From Paenibacillus_AR sp051594765 (GTDB lineage: Bacteria > Bacillota > Bacilli > Paenibacillales > NBRC-103111): a stretch of DNA of 64,000 nucleotides. Shown here piece after piece: positions 33,918-42,443 of the stretch. Where the stretch lies: contig NZ_JBPPGJ010000001.1 in the NCBI RefSeq assembly GCF_051594765.1, forward strand, positions 434,001 through 498,000. The letters run 5' to 3'. The notes under the pieces are model-generated. The model did no database searches, was not told the DNA's origin, and was given only the letters and a program-made list of their open reading frames with translations. Positions within the stretch are counted from its first letter, which is position 1. Each line of letters starts with the position of its first letter. A program made the translations under genes and the position numbers.

Positions 33918-35216
33918 CTAACCGATGGCAGCTGCCAATGCCTTGCCGTGCGCTTCGATCGTATAATCGATATCCTCGTCGCTGTGGGCCAAGGAAACGA
34001 ACATCCCTTCGAACTGGGACGGCGCCAGGTTCACGCCCTGGTCCAGCATTGCCGCGAAATAGCGGTTGAACCGCTGCAGATCCGAGGTCTTCGCCGTCTC
34101 GTAATTGACGACGGCTTCGGCGGTGAAGAAGGGGCATACCATGGAGCCCACCCGGTTGATGACGGACGGAACGCCCAGCTTGGCCGCATTGGCCGCCAAC
34201 CCGGCCTCCAGGCGGGCCCCTTTACGCTCCAGCTCGGCATAAGCCTCCGGCGTCATCCGCTTCAGCGTCTCATAGCCTGCCGTCATCGCCAGCGGGTTAC
34301 CGGACAAGGTGCCCGCTTGATAGATGGGGCCCGCCGGAGCCATGCGCTCCATGATCTCCCGCTTGCCGCCATACGCGCCGACGGGAAGACCGCCGCCGAT
34401 AACCTTGCCCATGCAGGTCAGATCCGGGGTGACGCCGTACAAGCCTTGGGCGCTGTGGTAGCCGACGCGGAAGCCGGTCATGACCTCGTCGAAGATGAGC
34501 ACGGTGCCGTAACGGGCCGTGACATCCCGCAGTCCCTGGAGGAAGCCCTCCACCGGAGGCACCACGCCCATGTTGCCGGCGATGGGCTCCACGATGACGG
34601 CGGCGATCTCTTCCCCGTAATGCTCGAAGGCCAGCTTCACCGACTCCAGATCATTATAAGGAACCGCGATCGTGTTGGCGGCCACGCCCTTCGGGACCCC
34701 CGGGCTGTCCGGCAAGCCCAATGTGGCCACGCCGGAGCCCGCCTTGATCAGGAGGGAATCCGCATGCCCGTGGTAGCTGCCTTCGAACTTCAGGATCTTA
34801 TCGCGCCCCGTGTAGCCGCGTGCCAGACGCAGCGCGCTCATGGTGGCCTCCGTTCCGCTGTTGACCATGCGGACAATCTCTACCGAGGGCATCCGCTCGC
34901 AGACGAGCTCCGCCATCCGGATCTCCAGCTCTGTCGGCGCACCGAAGCTGGTTCCCTTCTCCGCTGTCCGCTTCAAGGCCTCCACCACATCCGGATGAGC
35001 ATGGCCCAGAATGAGCGGCCCCCACGAACAGATATAATCAATAAAGCTGTTTCCGTCGATATCATAGATGCGGGAGCCTGAAGCGCGCTCCACGAAGACC
35101 GGGGTCAGCCCTACGGATTTGTAGGCCCGCACCGGACTGTTAACTCCGCCCGGGATCACTTTTTTTGCCTGCTCGAATGCTTGTTTGGACCGAGTGTCCT
35201 TCCGTCCGTTGTCCAT
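33918..35216 (-). CDS. hemL: Glutamate-1-semialdehyde 2,1-aminomutase
   Basis: 432 residues, family length. This PLP enzyme moves the amino group of glutamate-1-semialdehyde to give 5-aminolevulinate, the second step of the C5 pathway. N-terminal KKVIPGGVNSPVRA, FEGSYHGH, and FDEVMTGFR are present, and the PLP lysine is K271 in GKVIGGGLPVGAYGG. In Bacillus hemL ends the hemAXCDBL operon; here it is cut off from hemB by a siroheme-decarboxylase-like gene and a convergent Crp-type gene, so it needs its own promoter in the 100-base gap at 35217-35319. Confidence 0.96.
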   Translation of the reverse strand: MDNGRKDTRSKQAFEQAKKVIPGGVNSPVRAYKSVGLTPVFVERASGSRIYDIDGNSFIDYICSWGPLILGHAHPDVVEALKRTAEKGTSFGAPTELEIRMAELVCERMPSVEIVRMVNSGTEATMSALRLARGYTGRDKILKFEGSYHGHADSLLIKAGSGVATLGLPDSPGVPKGVAANTIAVPYNDLESVKLAFEHYGEEIAAVIVEPIAGNMGVVPPVEGFLQGLRDVTARYGTVLIFDEVMTGFRVGYHSAQGLYGVTPDLTCMGKVIGGGLPVGAYGGKREIMERMAPAGPIYQAGTLSGNPLAMTAGYETLKRMTPEAYAELERKGARLEAGLAANAAKLGVPSVINRVGSMVCPFFTAEAVVNYETAKTSDLQRFNRYFAAMLDQGVNLAPSQFEGMFVSLAHSDEDIDYTIEAHGKALAAAIG

Positions 35217-35268
35217 CCCATCTTCACCATCCGCTTCTGAAAATTTGGTTCCTGCCTGCCGATGTATA

Positions 35269-35277
35269 TGGTAGAAT
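35269..35277 (+). promoter_or_regulatory. Extended -10 promoter of the Crp/Fnr-family gene
   Basis: TGGTAGAAT (35269-35277) fits the TGn extended -10 pattern, about 42 bases before the ATG. No clear -35 element. Confidence 0.45.
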
Positions 35278-35319
35278 AACTAACTATTAAGAAGAATTCT
35301 AAGAGAGGAACCGGTTTGC

Positions 35320-35979
35320 ATGATTGAATTCCTGAAGAAAGTATCCCTGTTCAGCCGGCTGGGCCCGGATCAGCTTCAACTGATCTCCTCCATCAGCATG
35401 CGCAAATCATACTCCGCCTCCACCGTGCTGTTCCGGGAGAACGATCCCGGCTCCACCTTCTATATCGTGTACAGCGGCTCGGTCAAGGTGTTCACCAGCC
35501 ATGGCGGCGACGAGAAGATTCTCACCGTGTTCCAGTCCGGCGACAGCTTCGGCGAGCTGTCTCTTATCGACGGCAAGCCCCGCTCCGCCTCGGCCCAGAC
35601 GCTGGAGGACAGCCAGCTGATCTCCATCAGCGCACCGGCCTTCCACAATCTGCTTCGCACCAACTTCGAGCTGTGTCTGGACATCATGCGCGAGCTCTGC
35701 GAGCGTCTCCGCGAGACCAACCAGCATGTCCACGACCTGACGTTCCTCGACGCCAAGTCCCGGGTGATTAAGAATCTGATCCGGCTGGCCAACCGCCACG
35801 GCACCCGGCAGGGCACCTCCATCACCATCAAGGTGTCGCTGAACTACGACGAGCTGGCTCAGATGTCCGGCTGTCAGAAGCCGATCCTGATGGAGGTCAT
35901 GCGGGACCTCCAAGGGCGCGGGATCGTCGTCGTGCTCCACAACGGCTTTCGCCTGGAGCTGTCCCGACTCCGCAGCTGA
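35320..35979 (+). CDS. Crp/Fnr-family transcriptional regulator
   Basis: 219 residues. The N-terminal cyclic-nucleotide-binding-type beta roll (about 10-120; GDSFGELSLIDGKPRSASAQT) is followed by a long dimer helix and a Crp-type winged helix (about 150-215; LNYDELAQMSGCQKPILMEVMRDLQGRGIV). The RSA-type segment resembles a cAMP pocket, but effector use cannot be told. There is no N-terminal cysteine cluster, so an Fnr-type [4Fe-4S] oxygen sensor is unlikely. The ATG follows AGAGGA by about 10 bases. It is divergent from hemL and convergent with the siroheme-decarboxylase-like gene, which makes it a candidate regulator of tetrapyrrole or nitrite genes (inferred). Confidence 0.9.
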   Translation: MIEFLKKVSLFSRLGPDQLQLISSISMRKSYSASTVLFRENDPGSTFYIVYSGSVKVFTSHGGDEKILTVFQSGDSFGELSLIDGKPRSASAQTLEDSQLISISAPAFHNLLRTNFELCLDIMRELCERLRETNQHVHDLTFLDAKSRVIKNLIRLANRHGTRQGTSITIKVSLNYDELAQMSGCQKPILMEVMRDLQGRGIVVVLHNGFRLELSRLRS

Positions 35980-36012
35980 ACTGCTCCCGGCCCTCCCCGT
36001 CCGCCACAGCCA

Positions 36013-36068
36013 AAAAGCCATTTCTCCGCAGCCCTTTCACAGGCTTGCGCAAGAGAGAAATGGCTTTT
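36013..36068. terminator. Bidirectional terminator between the Crp-type gene and the siroheme-decarboxylase-like gene
   Basis: AAAAGCCATTTCTC (36013-36026) pairs perfectly with GAGAAATGGCTTTT (36055-36068); the arms end in A and T runs, so it works in both directions. Confidence 0.85.
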
Positions 36069-36076
36069 GCGTCGTT

Positions 36077-37135
36077 CTAGGCGTCCAGGCCCAGATCGCC
36101 GATTACCTGCTCCTCCCATACTTCCATCTCGGGAGTGAAGTAGGAGACGCGGGTTTTTTTGTACTCCTTGGTCGAATACAAGGTAATCCGGTCATGGATC
36201 CCCGTCTCATCCTCGATGGCCTGAAGGATGGATTCGCACTCGTCCATGGTCCGTCCGTGCACCATGGTGAAGATATTATACGGCCAGTCCTCATAGCTCG
36301 GCCGCAGATAACAGTGACTGACCGCCTTGAACTCCGCCATCTGGTAGCCCACCTCGTCGGTGCGTCCCTCCGGCACGATCCATACGCCCATGCCGTTGGC
36401 GGTATAGCCCGCTTTGCGGTGGTTCAGGACGGCGGAATAACGGCGCATCTGCTTCTTCTCCACGAAGCTTTTGGCGCCCTCCAAGAGCGCCTGCACGGTG
36501 ACGCCGGCATTCACCGCCCATTGGTCGAAGGGTCGGGCCGTTACCGGCAGATCCTTCTGCAGCTCGCGGATCATGCGGATGTCCTGCTCGGTCACGACAC
36601 GGGAGGCATTCTTGCGATCCTCCTCGCGGTATTGGGGAGCGGCCTTGGTCTTGGTCAGGTCCTGCTTGCCGGACATGTCCAGATTGACGCCGATCTTGAA
36701 GAGCTTCAGAGTCGGCAGAAGCCGGATGGCCTCCACGCCGGCCAGCTTGCCCAAGAGGTCGGTGGTCCGCTCCAGTCCCAGACGGGAATTCGGCGGAACG
36801 GCCAGGGTGAACCAGAGGTTGAAGTCATGGTTCCGCTTGTAGTTGTGGGTGACGCCGGGATGGCGGTTGATGATCTCGGCCGCTTCATCCAGCCGTTCCG
36901 GGGCGACGCGTGCCGCCACCAGACTGGAGGAATACCCCAGGGTCCGCGTATCAAAGATGGCGGAGATCTGACGGATCTTATCGTTCTTCATGGCCTCCAC
37001 GCGGGCCATCACTTCATCTTCGCTTAAGCTCACCTTCTCGGCGATGGCCAGATAAGGACGCTCCACCAGGTCGATGCCTTCCTGGAGAATCGTCAGAATG
37101 GCGGCGTCTTTTTCGTCAATCGTCTTGACAGACAT
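36077..37135 (-). CDS. Fused siroheme decarboxylase, AhbA-AhbB / NirD-NirL type (Lrp/AsnC-like)
   Basis: 352 residues made of two homologous halves, each a winged helix plus a ferredoxin-like alpha/beta domain. Half 1 (about 1-165) has HNYKRNHDFNLWFTLA; half 2 (about 183-350) has VSHCYLRPSYEDWPYNIFTMVHG. These are signatures of the proteins that decarboxylate siroheme to 12,18-didecarboxysiroheme in the alternative heme (Ahb) and heme d1 (Nir) pathways. Automated annotation often calls them Lrp/AsnC regulators. It follows hemB by 21 bases behind GGAGGGG, as the last gene of a run that encodes every step to precorrin-2 and its oxidation. No ahbC, ahbD or other nir genes are in the window. Enzyme function is inferred from motifs and context. 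Confidence 0.78.
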   Translation of the reverse strand: MSVKTIDEKDAAILTILQEGIDLVERPYLAIAEKVSLSEDEVMARVEAMKNDKIRQISAIFDTRTLGYSSSLVAARVAPERLDEAAEIINRHPGVTHNYKRNHDFNLWFTLAVPPNSRLGLERTTDLLGKLAGVEAIRLLPTLKLFKIGVNLDMSGKQDLTKTKAAPQYREEDRKNASRVVTEQDIRMIRELQKDLPVTARPFDQWAVNAGVTVQALLEGAKSFVEKKQMRRYSAVLNHRKAGYTANGMGVWIVPEGRTDEVGYQMAEFKAVSHCYLRPSYEDWPYNIFTMVHGRTMDECESILQAIEDETGIHDRITLYSTKEYKKTRVSYFTPEMEVWEEQVIGDLGLDA

Positions 37136-37156
37136 GCATGTCCCCTCCTTCTCGTT

Positions 37157-38155
37157 CTACTCGGTGTCTCTCAGCCAACGGGCAACGTCCTTGGCAAAAT
37201 ACGTCAGGATGATGTCGGCTCCCGCCCGCTTCATCCCGGTCAGCATCTCCAGGACAATGGACTTCTCATTGATCCAGCCGTTGGCAGCCGCCGCCTTCAC
37301 CATGGAATACTCGGCGCTGACGTTATATGCGACGACCGGCAGGTCAAAGTGCTCCTTCAAGGTCCGGATGATGTCCATGTAAGCCAATGCCGGCTTCACC
37401 ATCAGGAAATCTGCGCCTTCGATCACATCGGCCTCGGCTTCCCTCAGCGCTTCGCGGGCGTTGGCCGGGTCCATCTGGTAGGTCCGGCGGTCGCCGAACT
37501 GAGGCGCGGAGTGGGCCGCATCGCGGAATGGGCCGTAGAAGGCGGAGGCATACTTGACCGAGTAGGACATGATCGGCACATGGGTATAACCCGCCTCATC
37601 CAGGGCGGTGCGGATGGCGTGGACGAAGCCGTCCATCATGTTGGACGGAGCGATGATGTCTGCGCCGGCTCTTGCCTGGGACACGGCGGTCTCGGCCAGA
37701 AGCTCCAGGCTCTCGTCGTTGGCGACCTCCGCCTGCTGCAGCGCGTCGTTGAACTTCACCACGCCGCAGTGGCCGTGGCTCGTGAATTGGCACAGGCAGG
37801 TATCGGCGATGACCAGCAGCTGCGGGTACCGCTTCTTGATATGGCGGGTGGCCTCCTGCACGATGCCATGGTCATGGCAGGCGCTGGTGCCGGTTTCGTC
37901 CTTATGCTCGGGCACGCCGAACAAGAGAACGCCCTGGATGCCCAGCTTGACGATCTCATCCAGCTCGGCGTCCAGAAGGTCCAGCGACAGATGGAAAACG
38001 CCGGGCATGGACGGAATTTCGTGCTTGATGCCGGTTCCGGGTACTGCGAATAAGGGATAGATCAGGTCGTGTACGGTCAGCTGTGTTTCGCGGACCAGAT
38101 TGCGGACGGCGGCGCTGCCGCGCAGCCTCCGGTTGCGGATTACGGGAAAACCCAT
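37157..38155 (-). CDS. hemB: Porphobilinogen synthase (delta-aminolevulinate dehydratase)
   Basis: 332 residues. It condenses two 5-aminolevulinates to porphobilinogen in the cytoplasm. Schiff-base region MSYSVKYASAFYGPFRDA and PSNMMDG are present. The metal site ADTCLCQFTSHGHCG has the three cysteines of the zinc-dependent type. GAGGGG precedes the ATG by about nine bases. It lies 80 bases after the CobA-HemD gene and just before the siroheme-decarboxylase-like gene, in one probable operon. Confidence 0.96.
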   Translation of the reverse strand: MGFPVIRNRRLRGSAAVRNLVRETQLTVHDLIYPLFAVPGTGIKHEIPSMPGVFHLSLDLLDAELDEIVKLGIQGVLLFGVPEHKDETGTSACHDHGIVQEATRHIKKRYPQLLVIADTCLCQFTSHGHCGVVKFNDALQQAEVANDESLELLAETAVSQARAGADIIAPSNMMDGFVHAIRTALDEAGYTHVPIMSYSVKYASAFYGPFRDAAHSAPQFGDRRTYQMDPANAREALREAEADVIEGADFLMVKPALAYMDIIRTLKEHFDLPVVAYNVSAEYSMVKAAAANGWINEKSIVLEMLTGMKRAGADIILTYFAKDVARWLRDTE

Positions 38156-38236
38156 GGGAAGTAACCCCTCTCGTCAGTTCAATATCGGATCAGCGCCGCC
38201 GGGCCGCATGCTATCCCGGCTTTCGCCGACTTAAGC

Positions 38237-39796
38237 TTATCGGGGCAGCCCGTTCAGAGCCTGCACCAGGGAATCGATGGTCGCTTCCGCCGACATCCGG
38301 TCTACGGTGAGCCCGTTCTTCTCGGCGGTCTCCGCTGTCAGCGGTCCGATGCAGACCACCGTGGTCTGGTTCAGCAGTACGGCAGGGTCTTCCACACCGT
38401 GCTGCTTCAGCACCTCGATCAGATTCGTCACGGTGGAGGAGCTGGTGAACGTGGTGATGTGCACCTCGCCGTTCTTCAGCATCTCCACCACCTCGTCCGC
38501 CAGATCGTCGCCGACGACGCTCTCGTAGACGTCCACTTCCGTAACGTCCAGCCCCAGCTCCTTCAGCTTGACGGGGAGGTAGTCCCGGGCGATGTCCGCA
38601 CGGGGAAGCAGCGCCTTCTGGCCGGGGACCAGCTCAGGCAGAATGGCTTCCAAGAGCCCTTCGCCTTGGAACTTCACCGGCAGACGCTCGGAGACGATGC
38701 CCCGCTCGGCCAAGAGCTCCGCCGTCTTCGGACCGACGGAGGCCACCTTGGCCTTCCACATCCGGCGGACGTCCACCTGGAGCTGCTTCAGCCGTTCGAA
38801 GAAGAAGTGGACGCCGTTGGGGCTGGTGAACAGCACCCAGTCAAAGTCCTCCAGCCGGTTCAGCGCTGCATCCAGCTCCGCCAATACGGCCGGCTGCTCC
38901 GGCTGCCGCAGGCGGATGACCGGGAACTCGACGGCTTCGCCGCCCAGGTCGTCGATCCGGTCCGCCAGCTCGCTGGCTTGGCTGCGGGCCCGGGTGACGA
39001 GCACCCGCTTGCCGAACAGCGGCTTCTTCTCGTACCAGGCCAGGGTCTCGCGCAGCTTGACCACTTCGCCCACGATGATGATGGCCGGCGACTGGAAGTT
39101 GGCCTCGCGCACCTGCTCGACGATGGTGGACAAGGTCCCGACCAGCGTCTCCTGCTCCACCCGTGTGCCCCAGCGGATCAATGCCACCGGAGTGTCCGGG
39201 GACCGCCCGTGGGCCACCAGCTGATCCCGGATATAGGCCAGGTTGCTGACCCCCATCAGGAAGATGCTGGTGCCGGTGGCAGTGGCCAGCTTGCTCCAGT
39301 CATGGCTGGACTCCGTCTTGGCGGGATCCTCGTGGCCGGTGATGATGGCCAATGAGGAGGTGTAGTCCCGGTGGGTCACCGGGATGCCTGCGTAAGCAGG
39401 TACCGAGATGGCGGAGGTGATGCCCGGCACGATCTCGAAGGGCACTCCGTTCTCCGCCAGCAGCTCGGCCTCCTCCCCCACGCGCCCGAAGATGCTGGGG
39501 TCGCCGCCCTTCAGACGGGCGACGGTCTTGCCCGCCAGCGCCAGATCCACCAGCAGCTGGTTGATCTCCTCCTGCTGAAGCGTGTGGCGGTCGGGCAGCT
39601 TGCCGACGTAGATTTTCTCGGCTCCCGGCTTCATGTGCTTCAGGAGACGGGGGCTGGCCAGCCGGTCATAGACCACGGCGTCGGCCCGTGCGATGCATTC
39701 CATGCCCTTGACCGTAATCAGCTTCGGATCTCCCGGTCCTGCGCCGATCAGATAAACCGTCCCCTTCTTCCCGGACGGCTGCATTGCTTCACTCAT
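38237..39796 (-). CDS. Fused uroporphyrinogen-III C-methyltransferase / uroporphyrinogen-III synthase
   Basis: 519 residues. The N-terminal SAM-dependent methyltransferase (CobA/SUMT, about 10-250) has VYLIGAGPGDPKLITVKG, VVYDRLASPRLL, RLKGGDPSIFGRVGEEAE and IPVTHRD. It makes precorrin-2 from uroporphyrinogen III. The C-terminal half (about 262-519) is HemD, which makes uroporphyrinogen III; FTSPNGVHFFFERL and FTSSSTVTNLIEVL are visible. The ATG at 39796 is chosen because TAGGAG is eight bases upstream; a GTG nine bases earlier is weaker. The fusion can pass uroporphyrinogen straight into the siroheme branch. CobA-HemD fusions are known in clostridia, Lactobacillales and Paenibacillus relatives. 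Confidence 0.94.
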   Translation of the reverse strand: MSEAMQPSGKKGTVYLIGAGPGDPKLITVKGMECIARADAVVYDRLASPRLLKHMKPGAEKIYVGKLPDRHTLQQEEINQLLVDLALAGKTVARLKGGDPSIFGRVGEEAELLAENGVPFEIVPGITSAISVPAYAGIPVTHRDYTSSLAIITGHEDPAKTESSHDWSKLATATGTSIFLMGVSNLAYIRDQLVAHGRSPDTPVALIRWGTRVEQETLVGTLSTIVEQVREANFQSPAIIIVGEVVKLRETLAWYEKKPLFGKRVLVTRARSQASELADRIDDLGGEAVEFPVIRLRQPEQPAVLAELDAALNRLEDFDWVLFTSPNGVHFFFERLKQLQVDVRRMWKAKVASVGPKTAELLAERGIVSERLPVKFQGEGLLEAILPELVPGQKALLPRADIARDYLPVKLKELGLDVTEVDVYESVVGDDLADEVVEMLKNGEVHITTFTSSSTVTNLIEVLKQHGVEDPAVLLNQTTVVCIGPLTAETAEKNGLTVDRMSAEATIDSLVQALNGLPR

Positions 39797-39914
39797 GTGC
39801 GACACTCCTATCCTGAAATAACGCCGCCCCTTATGGAGAAGCGTTATGGAAGCCCCCTATTGGCGCCAGCCAACAAGAGGCTCATCCTCGTATGTATTCC
39901 TCGGCTGCGCCGGA

Positions 39915-40865
39915 TCAGTGGTTTGCCTGCCGGACCTGCGCCAAGATCCGGTCGGCCCCCCGATCGATCAACCGTTGGGCCAACTCCCGTCCCACAGCGG
40001 CCGGGTCTGTCCCGGCCAAGGTCTCTTTCAACAGAACGTCGCCTTCGGGCGAGCCGACCATACCGGTAAGCGTCACGACGCGGGGGCCGTCCCCTGCCGG
40101 TCCCACGGTGGCATAAGCCCCGATGGGCACCTGGCACCCCCCCTGCAGCGTATCCAGGTAACTCCGCTCCGCCGTCGTGGCGAGAGCGGTTTCCTCATGC
40201 TGCAGATGGGAGAGCAGCCCCAGGATGAAGCCGTCGTTCTCCCGGCATTCGATAGCCAGAGCCCCTTGACCGACGGCAGGCAGGCACACATCCGGCGGCA
40301 GGTACGCGCTGATGCGGTCCTGCCAGCCCATCCGGTGCAGCCCGGCGGCGGCCAGCATGATAGCGTCGAAGCCCTCCGTCGTCAGCTTCTTGATGCGGGA
40401 GTCGATGTTGCCCCGGATCGTCTCTACCGTCAGGTCCGGCCGGGCCGCCTTCAGCTGCGACGAGCGCCGCAGGCTGGAGGTGCCGAGCCGCCCCCCTTGG
40501 GGAATGGCGTCAAGTCCTTGTCCGTTCCTCGTAATGAGCACATCCCGGGGATCCTCCCGCTCCGGCACGGCGCCGATGACGAGGCCCTCCGGCAGCTCCG
40601 CCGGCATATCCTTCATGCTGTGGACGGCCAAGTCAATCTCCCCGTCCAGAAGAGCCTGCTCGATCTCCTTCACGAACAAGCCTTTGCCGCCGACCTTGGA
40701 CAAGGTCACGTCCAGAATGCGGTCGCCCTTCGTCACGATTCTGCGGATTTCAAATTCGCACTCCAGCCCCAAGCGGACGCTGATCTCCTTCAACCGGTCG
40801 ATCATATGCCCTGTTTGGGTCAGAGCCAATGCGCTTTGCCTTGAGCCTACGACGATTCTCTGCAT
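39915..40865 (-). CDS. hemC: Hydroxymethylbilane synthase (porphobilinogen deaminase)
   Basis: 316 residues. It polymerises four porphobilinogens to hydroxymethylbilane. The start is RIVVGSRQSALALTQT, with SMKDMPAELPEGL and RGNIDSRIKKL inside; the dipyrromethane cofactor cysteine is C244 in LQGGCQVPIGAY. Its ATG at 40865 lies 19 bases inside the end of the precorrin-2 dehydrogenase gene, with GGAGGAG five bases before it, so the two are translationally coupled. Confidence 0.96.
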   Translation of the reverse strand: MQRIVVGSRQSALALTQTGHMIDRLKEISVRLGLECEFEIRRIVTKGDRILDVTLSKVGGKGLFVKEIEQALLDGEIDLAVHSMKDMPAELPEGLVIGAVPEREDPRDVLITRNGQGLDAIPQGGRLGTSSLRRSSQLKAARPDLTVETIRGNIDSRIKKLTTEGFDAIMLAAAGLHRMGWQDRISAYLPPDVCLPAVGQGALAIECRENDGFILGLLSHLQHEETALATTAERSYLDTLQGGCQVPIGAYATVGPAGDGPRVVTLTGMVGSPEGDVLLKETLAGTDPAAVGRELAQRLIDRGADRILAQVRQANH

Positions 40866-41533
40866 GCGTCTCCTCCGAATGGTCCGACCATGTGGGTTCC
40901 GGGCTGAGCCAAGCATTCCATCACTTGGCTTCTCCAGCCTTCGAACTGGCCCCTTCGGATTTTGTCCAGCAAATCCTCCTGCAGCACCGCCCGAAACCAC
41001 TCTTGCCTCATCTTTGTATCCTTAACCAAATCTTGGACTTTCAAACGAAACTCGCTTAGGAAGTCCAAGTATATCTCGTATTCCTGCCCGAAGGAGGTCT
41101 CGATCTGCCTCCGGATGGCCGCCGCCACCGAGGGGCTGGCTCCTTGGGTCGATACGGCGATGACGAGCTTCCCGCGGCGCACCACCGACGGCACGATGAA
41201 ATCTCCGCGCTCGGGATGCTCCGCCATGTTAATCAGCCGGTTGGCCCGGGCCGCCGCCCGGCAGACCTCGTCGTTGACCGGGGTGGAATCCGTCGCGGCC
41301 ACCACAAGGTACATGCCGTCCTGGTCCGACGGCTCATACGGGCGTTCCTCCGCCTCGATCCGCCCTTCGCGCACCCAAGCCCAGATCGGCTCCGTCAGCC
41401 GGGGGCTGACCACCTTGACCTTGGCCTTCGCATCCAGAAGCGATGCGATGCGCCTCTCCGCCACGGGGCCGCCGCCGACCACGAGACAGCTTTTGTCCTG
41501 AACCTTCAAGAGTATCGGGAAATATCCTTCCAA
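40847..41533 (-). CDS. Precorrin-2 dehydrogenase / sirohydrochlorin ferrochelatase family (SirC/YlnF/Met8-like)
   Basis: 228 residues. The N-terminal NAD-binding Rossmann motif is VVGGGPVAERR (about 18-28), followed by the family's VVSPRLTEPI, VVAATDSTPVND and the strongly conserved STQGASPSVAAAIRRQIE. It oxidises precorrin-2 to sirohydrochlorin with NAD; whether it also inserts iron cannot be told. The start appears to be TTG at 41533, six bases after the hemX stop, with only a weak ribosome site (GGATGTGAG), so coupling to hemX is likely. Its place in the hem operon is good evidence that siroheme is a main product of the operon. Confidence 0.92.
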   Translation of the reverse strand: MEGYFPILLKVQDKSCLVVGGGPVAERRIASLLDAKAKVKVVSPRLTEPIWAWVREGRIEAEERPYEPSDQDGMYLVVAATDSTPVNDEVCRAAARANRLINMAEHPERGDFIVPSVVRRGKLVIAVSTQGASPSVAAAIRRQIETSFGQEYEIYLDFLSEFRLKVQDLVKDTKMRQEWFRAVLQEDLLDKIRRGQFEGWRSQVMECLAQPGTHMVGPFGGDACRESS

Positions 41534-41539
41534 CGGGAC

Positions 41540-42367
41540 TCACATCCAGATCCATTGATGAAATGCCGAAAGCGAATTGGACAGAATAAAATTCACCAGC
41601 ACCACGGCAAAAGCGGCCAGGTTCCATATAGCCAGTTTGTGCCCCGGAGCGCGGGAAGTCAAGTGAAGCACGATATAACCGGTGTAAACCGCCAGAATAA
41701 TGAGCGAATTCAGCACCTTCAGATCCGTCAAGTAGACGGTTTCACCCGACAGCACGAGCCAGACGATGCCCAGCGCCAACGCCAATAGCAGCATGGGAGC
41801 CGCAACGATCACCGTCCGGTAGGCATATCCGTCCAGCTTCTCCAGACTGGGCAGACGCTTCATGGATTCGGTCCAATGCTTCTCCTTCAACTGCCGGTGC
41901 AGGAACAGGTAGAGGCCGGATAAGACGGCGGCCACCACGAAGAGGGCGTAGCTTGCGATAGACAGCGAGATATGGATGAACAGGAGCTCGTCGGACATGT
42001 TCCATACCGGATTCACCGGGATCATATCCGCCCGGCTGAAGACCTGAAGCGACAGGGCAGCGAAGCCGAATACGTTCACGAAGAACACCAGCATCTGAAT
42101 CCGGATGAACCGGTTGATGGCCAGGGTCAGGGTGACGAGTACCCAGGAAAATAAAAAAAACGTCTCCGCCATCGTGAAACTTTGCACGAATTTATGTACG
42201 TAGATATGGGCAGAAGCGTAGGCCGACTGGAGCACCCAGACGAAGAGCAGCAGCCATTCGCCGATCCGGGACGCCCCCCGCTTCTTGCCGAACAGATCGG
42301 AGAAATAAAAGAGCAGGCTTAGCGCATATAAATAGACAATCGCATCGAATAAAAGACTGTATGTCAT
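41540..42367 (-). CDS. hemX: HemX-like membrane protein (cytochrome c assembly / CcsA family)
   Basis: 275 residues with eight predicted membrane helices. It belongs to the CcsA/HemX family; in Bacillus HemX lowers the level of glutamyl-tRNA reductase. Conserved pieces include HISLSIASYALFVVAAVLSGLYL and a histidine near the C-terminus (LHLTSRAPGHKLAIWNL). GGAGGTGGGAG precedes the ATG. It lies between hemA and the precorrin-2 dehydrogenase gene, as hemX does in Bacillus after hemA. Confidence 0.9.
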   Translation of the reverse strand: MTYSLLFDAIVYLYALSLLFYFSDLFGKKRGASRIGEWLLLFVWVLQSAYASAHIYVHKFVQSFTMAETFFLFSWVLVTLTLAINRFIRIQMLVFFVNVFGFAALSLQVFSRADMIPVNPVWNMSDELLFIHISLSIASYALFVVAAVLSGLYLFLHRQLKEKHWTESMKRLPSLEKLDGYAYRTVIVAAPMLLLALALGIVWLVLSGETVYLTDLKVLNSLIILAVYTGYIVLHLTSRAPGHKLAIWNLAAFAVVLVNFILSNSLSAFHQWIWM

Positions 42368-42443
42368 CCTCTCCCACCTCCCGGGCGCATGGGAGCCCTG
42401 TATGCGACTTTCCCGTGGATTTAGAAAAAGGCGGGATTCGCTA

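Noticed and set aside
36077..37135. Reading the two-half protein simply as an Lrp/AsnC transcription regulator
   Set aside because: Both halves carry the siroheme-decarboxylase signatures and the gene sits in the tetrapyrrole operon; a regulatory role is kept only as an alternative.
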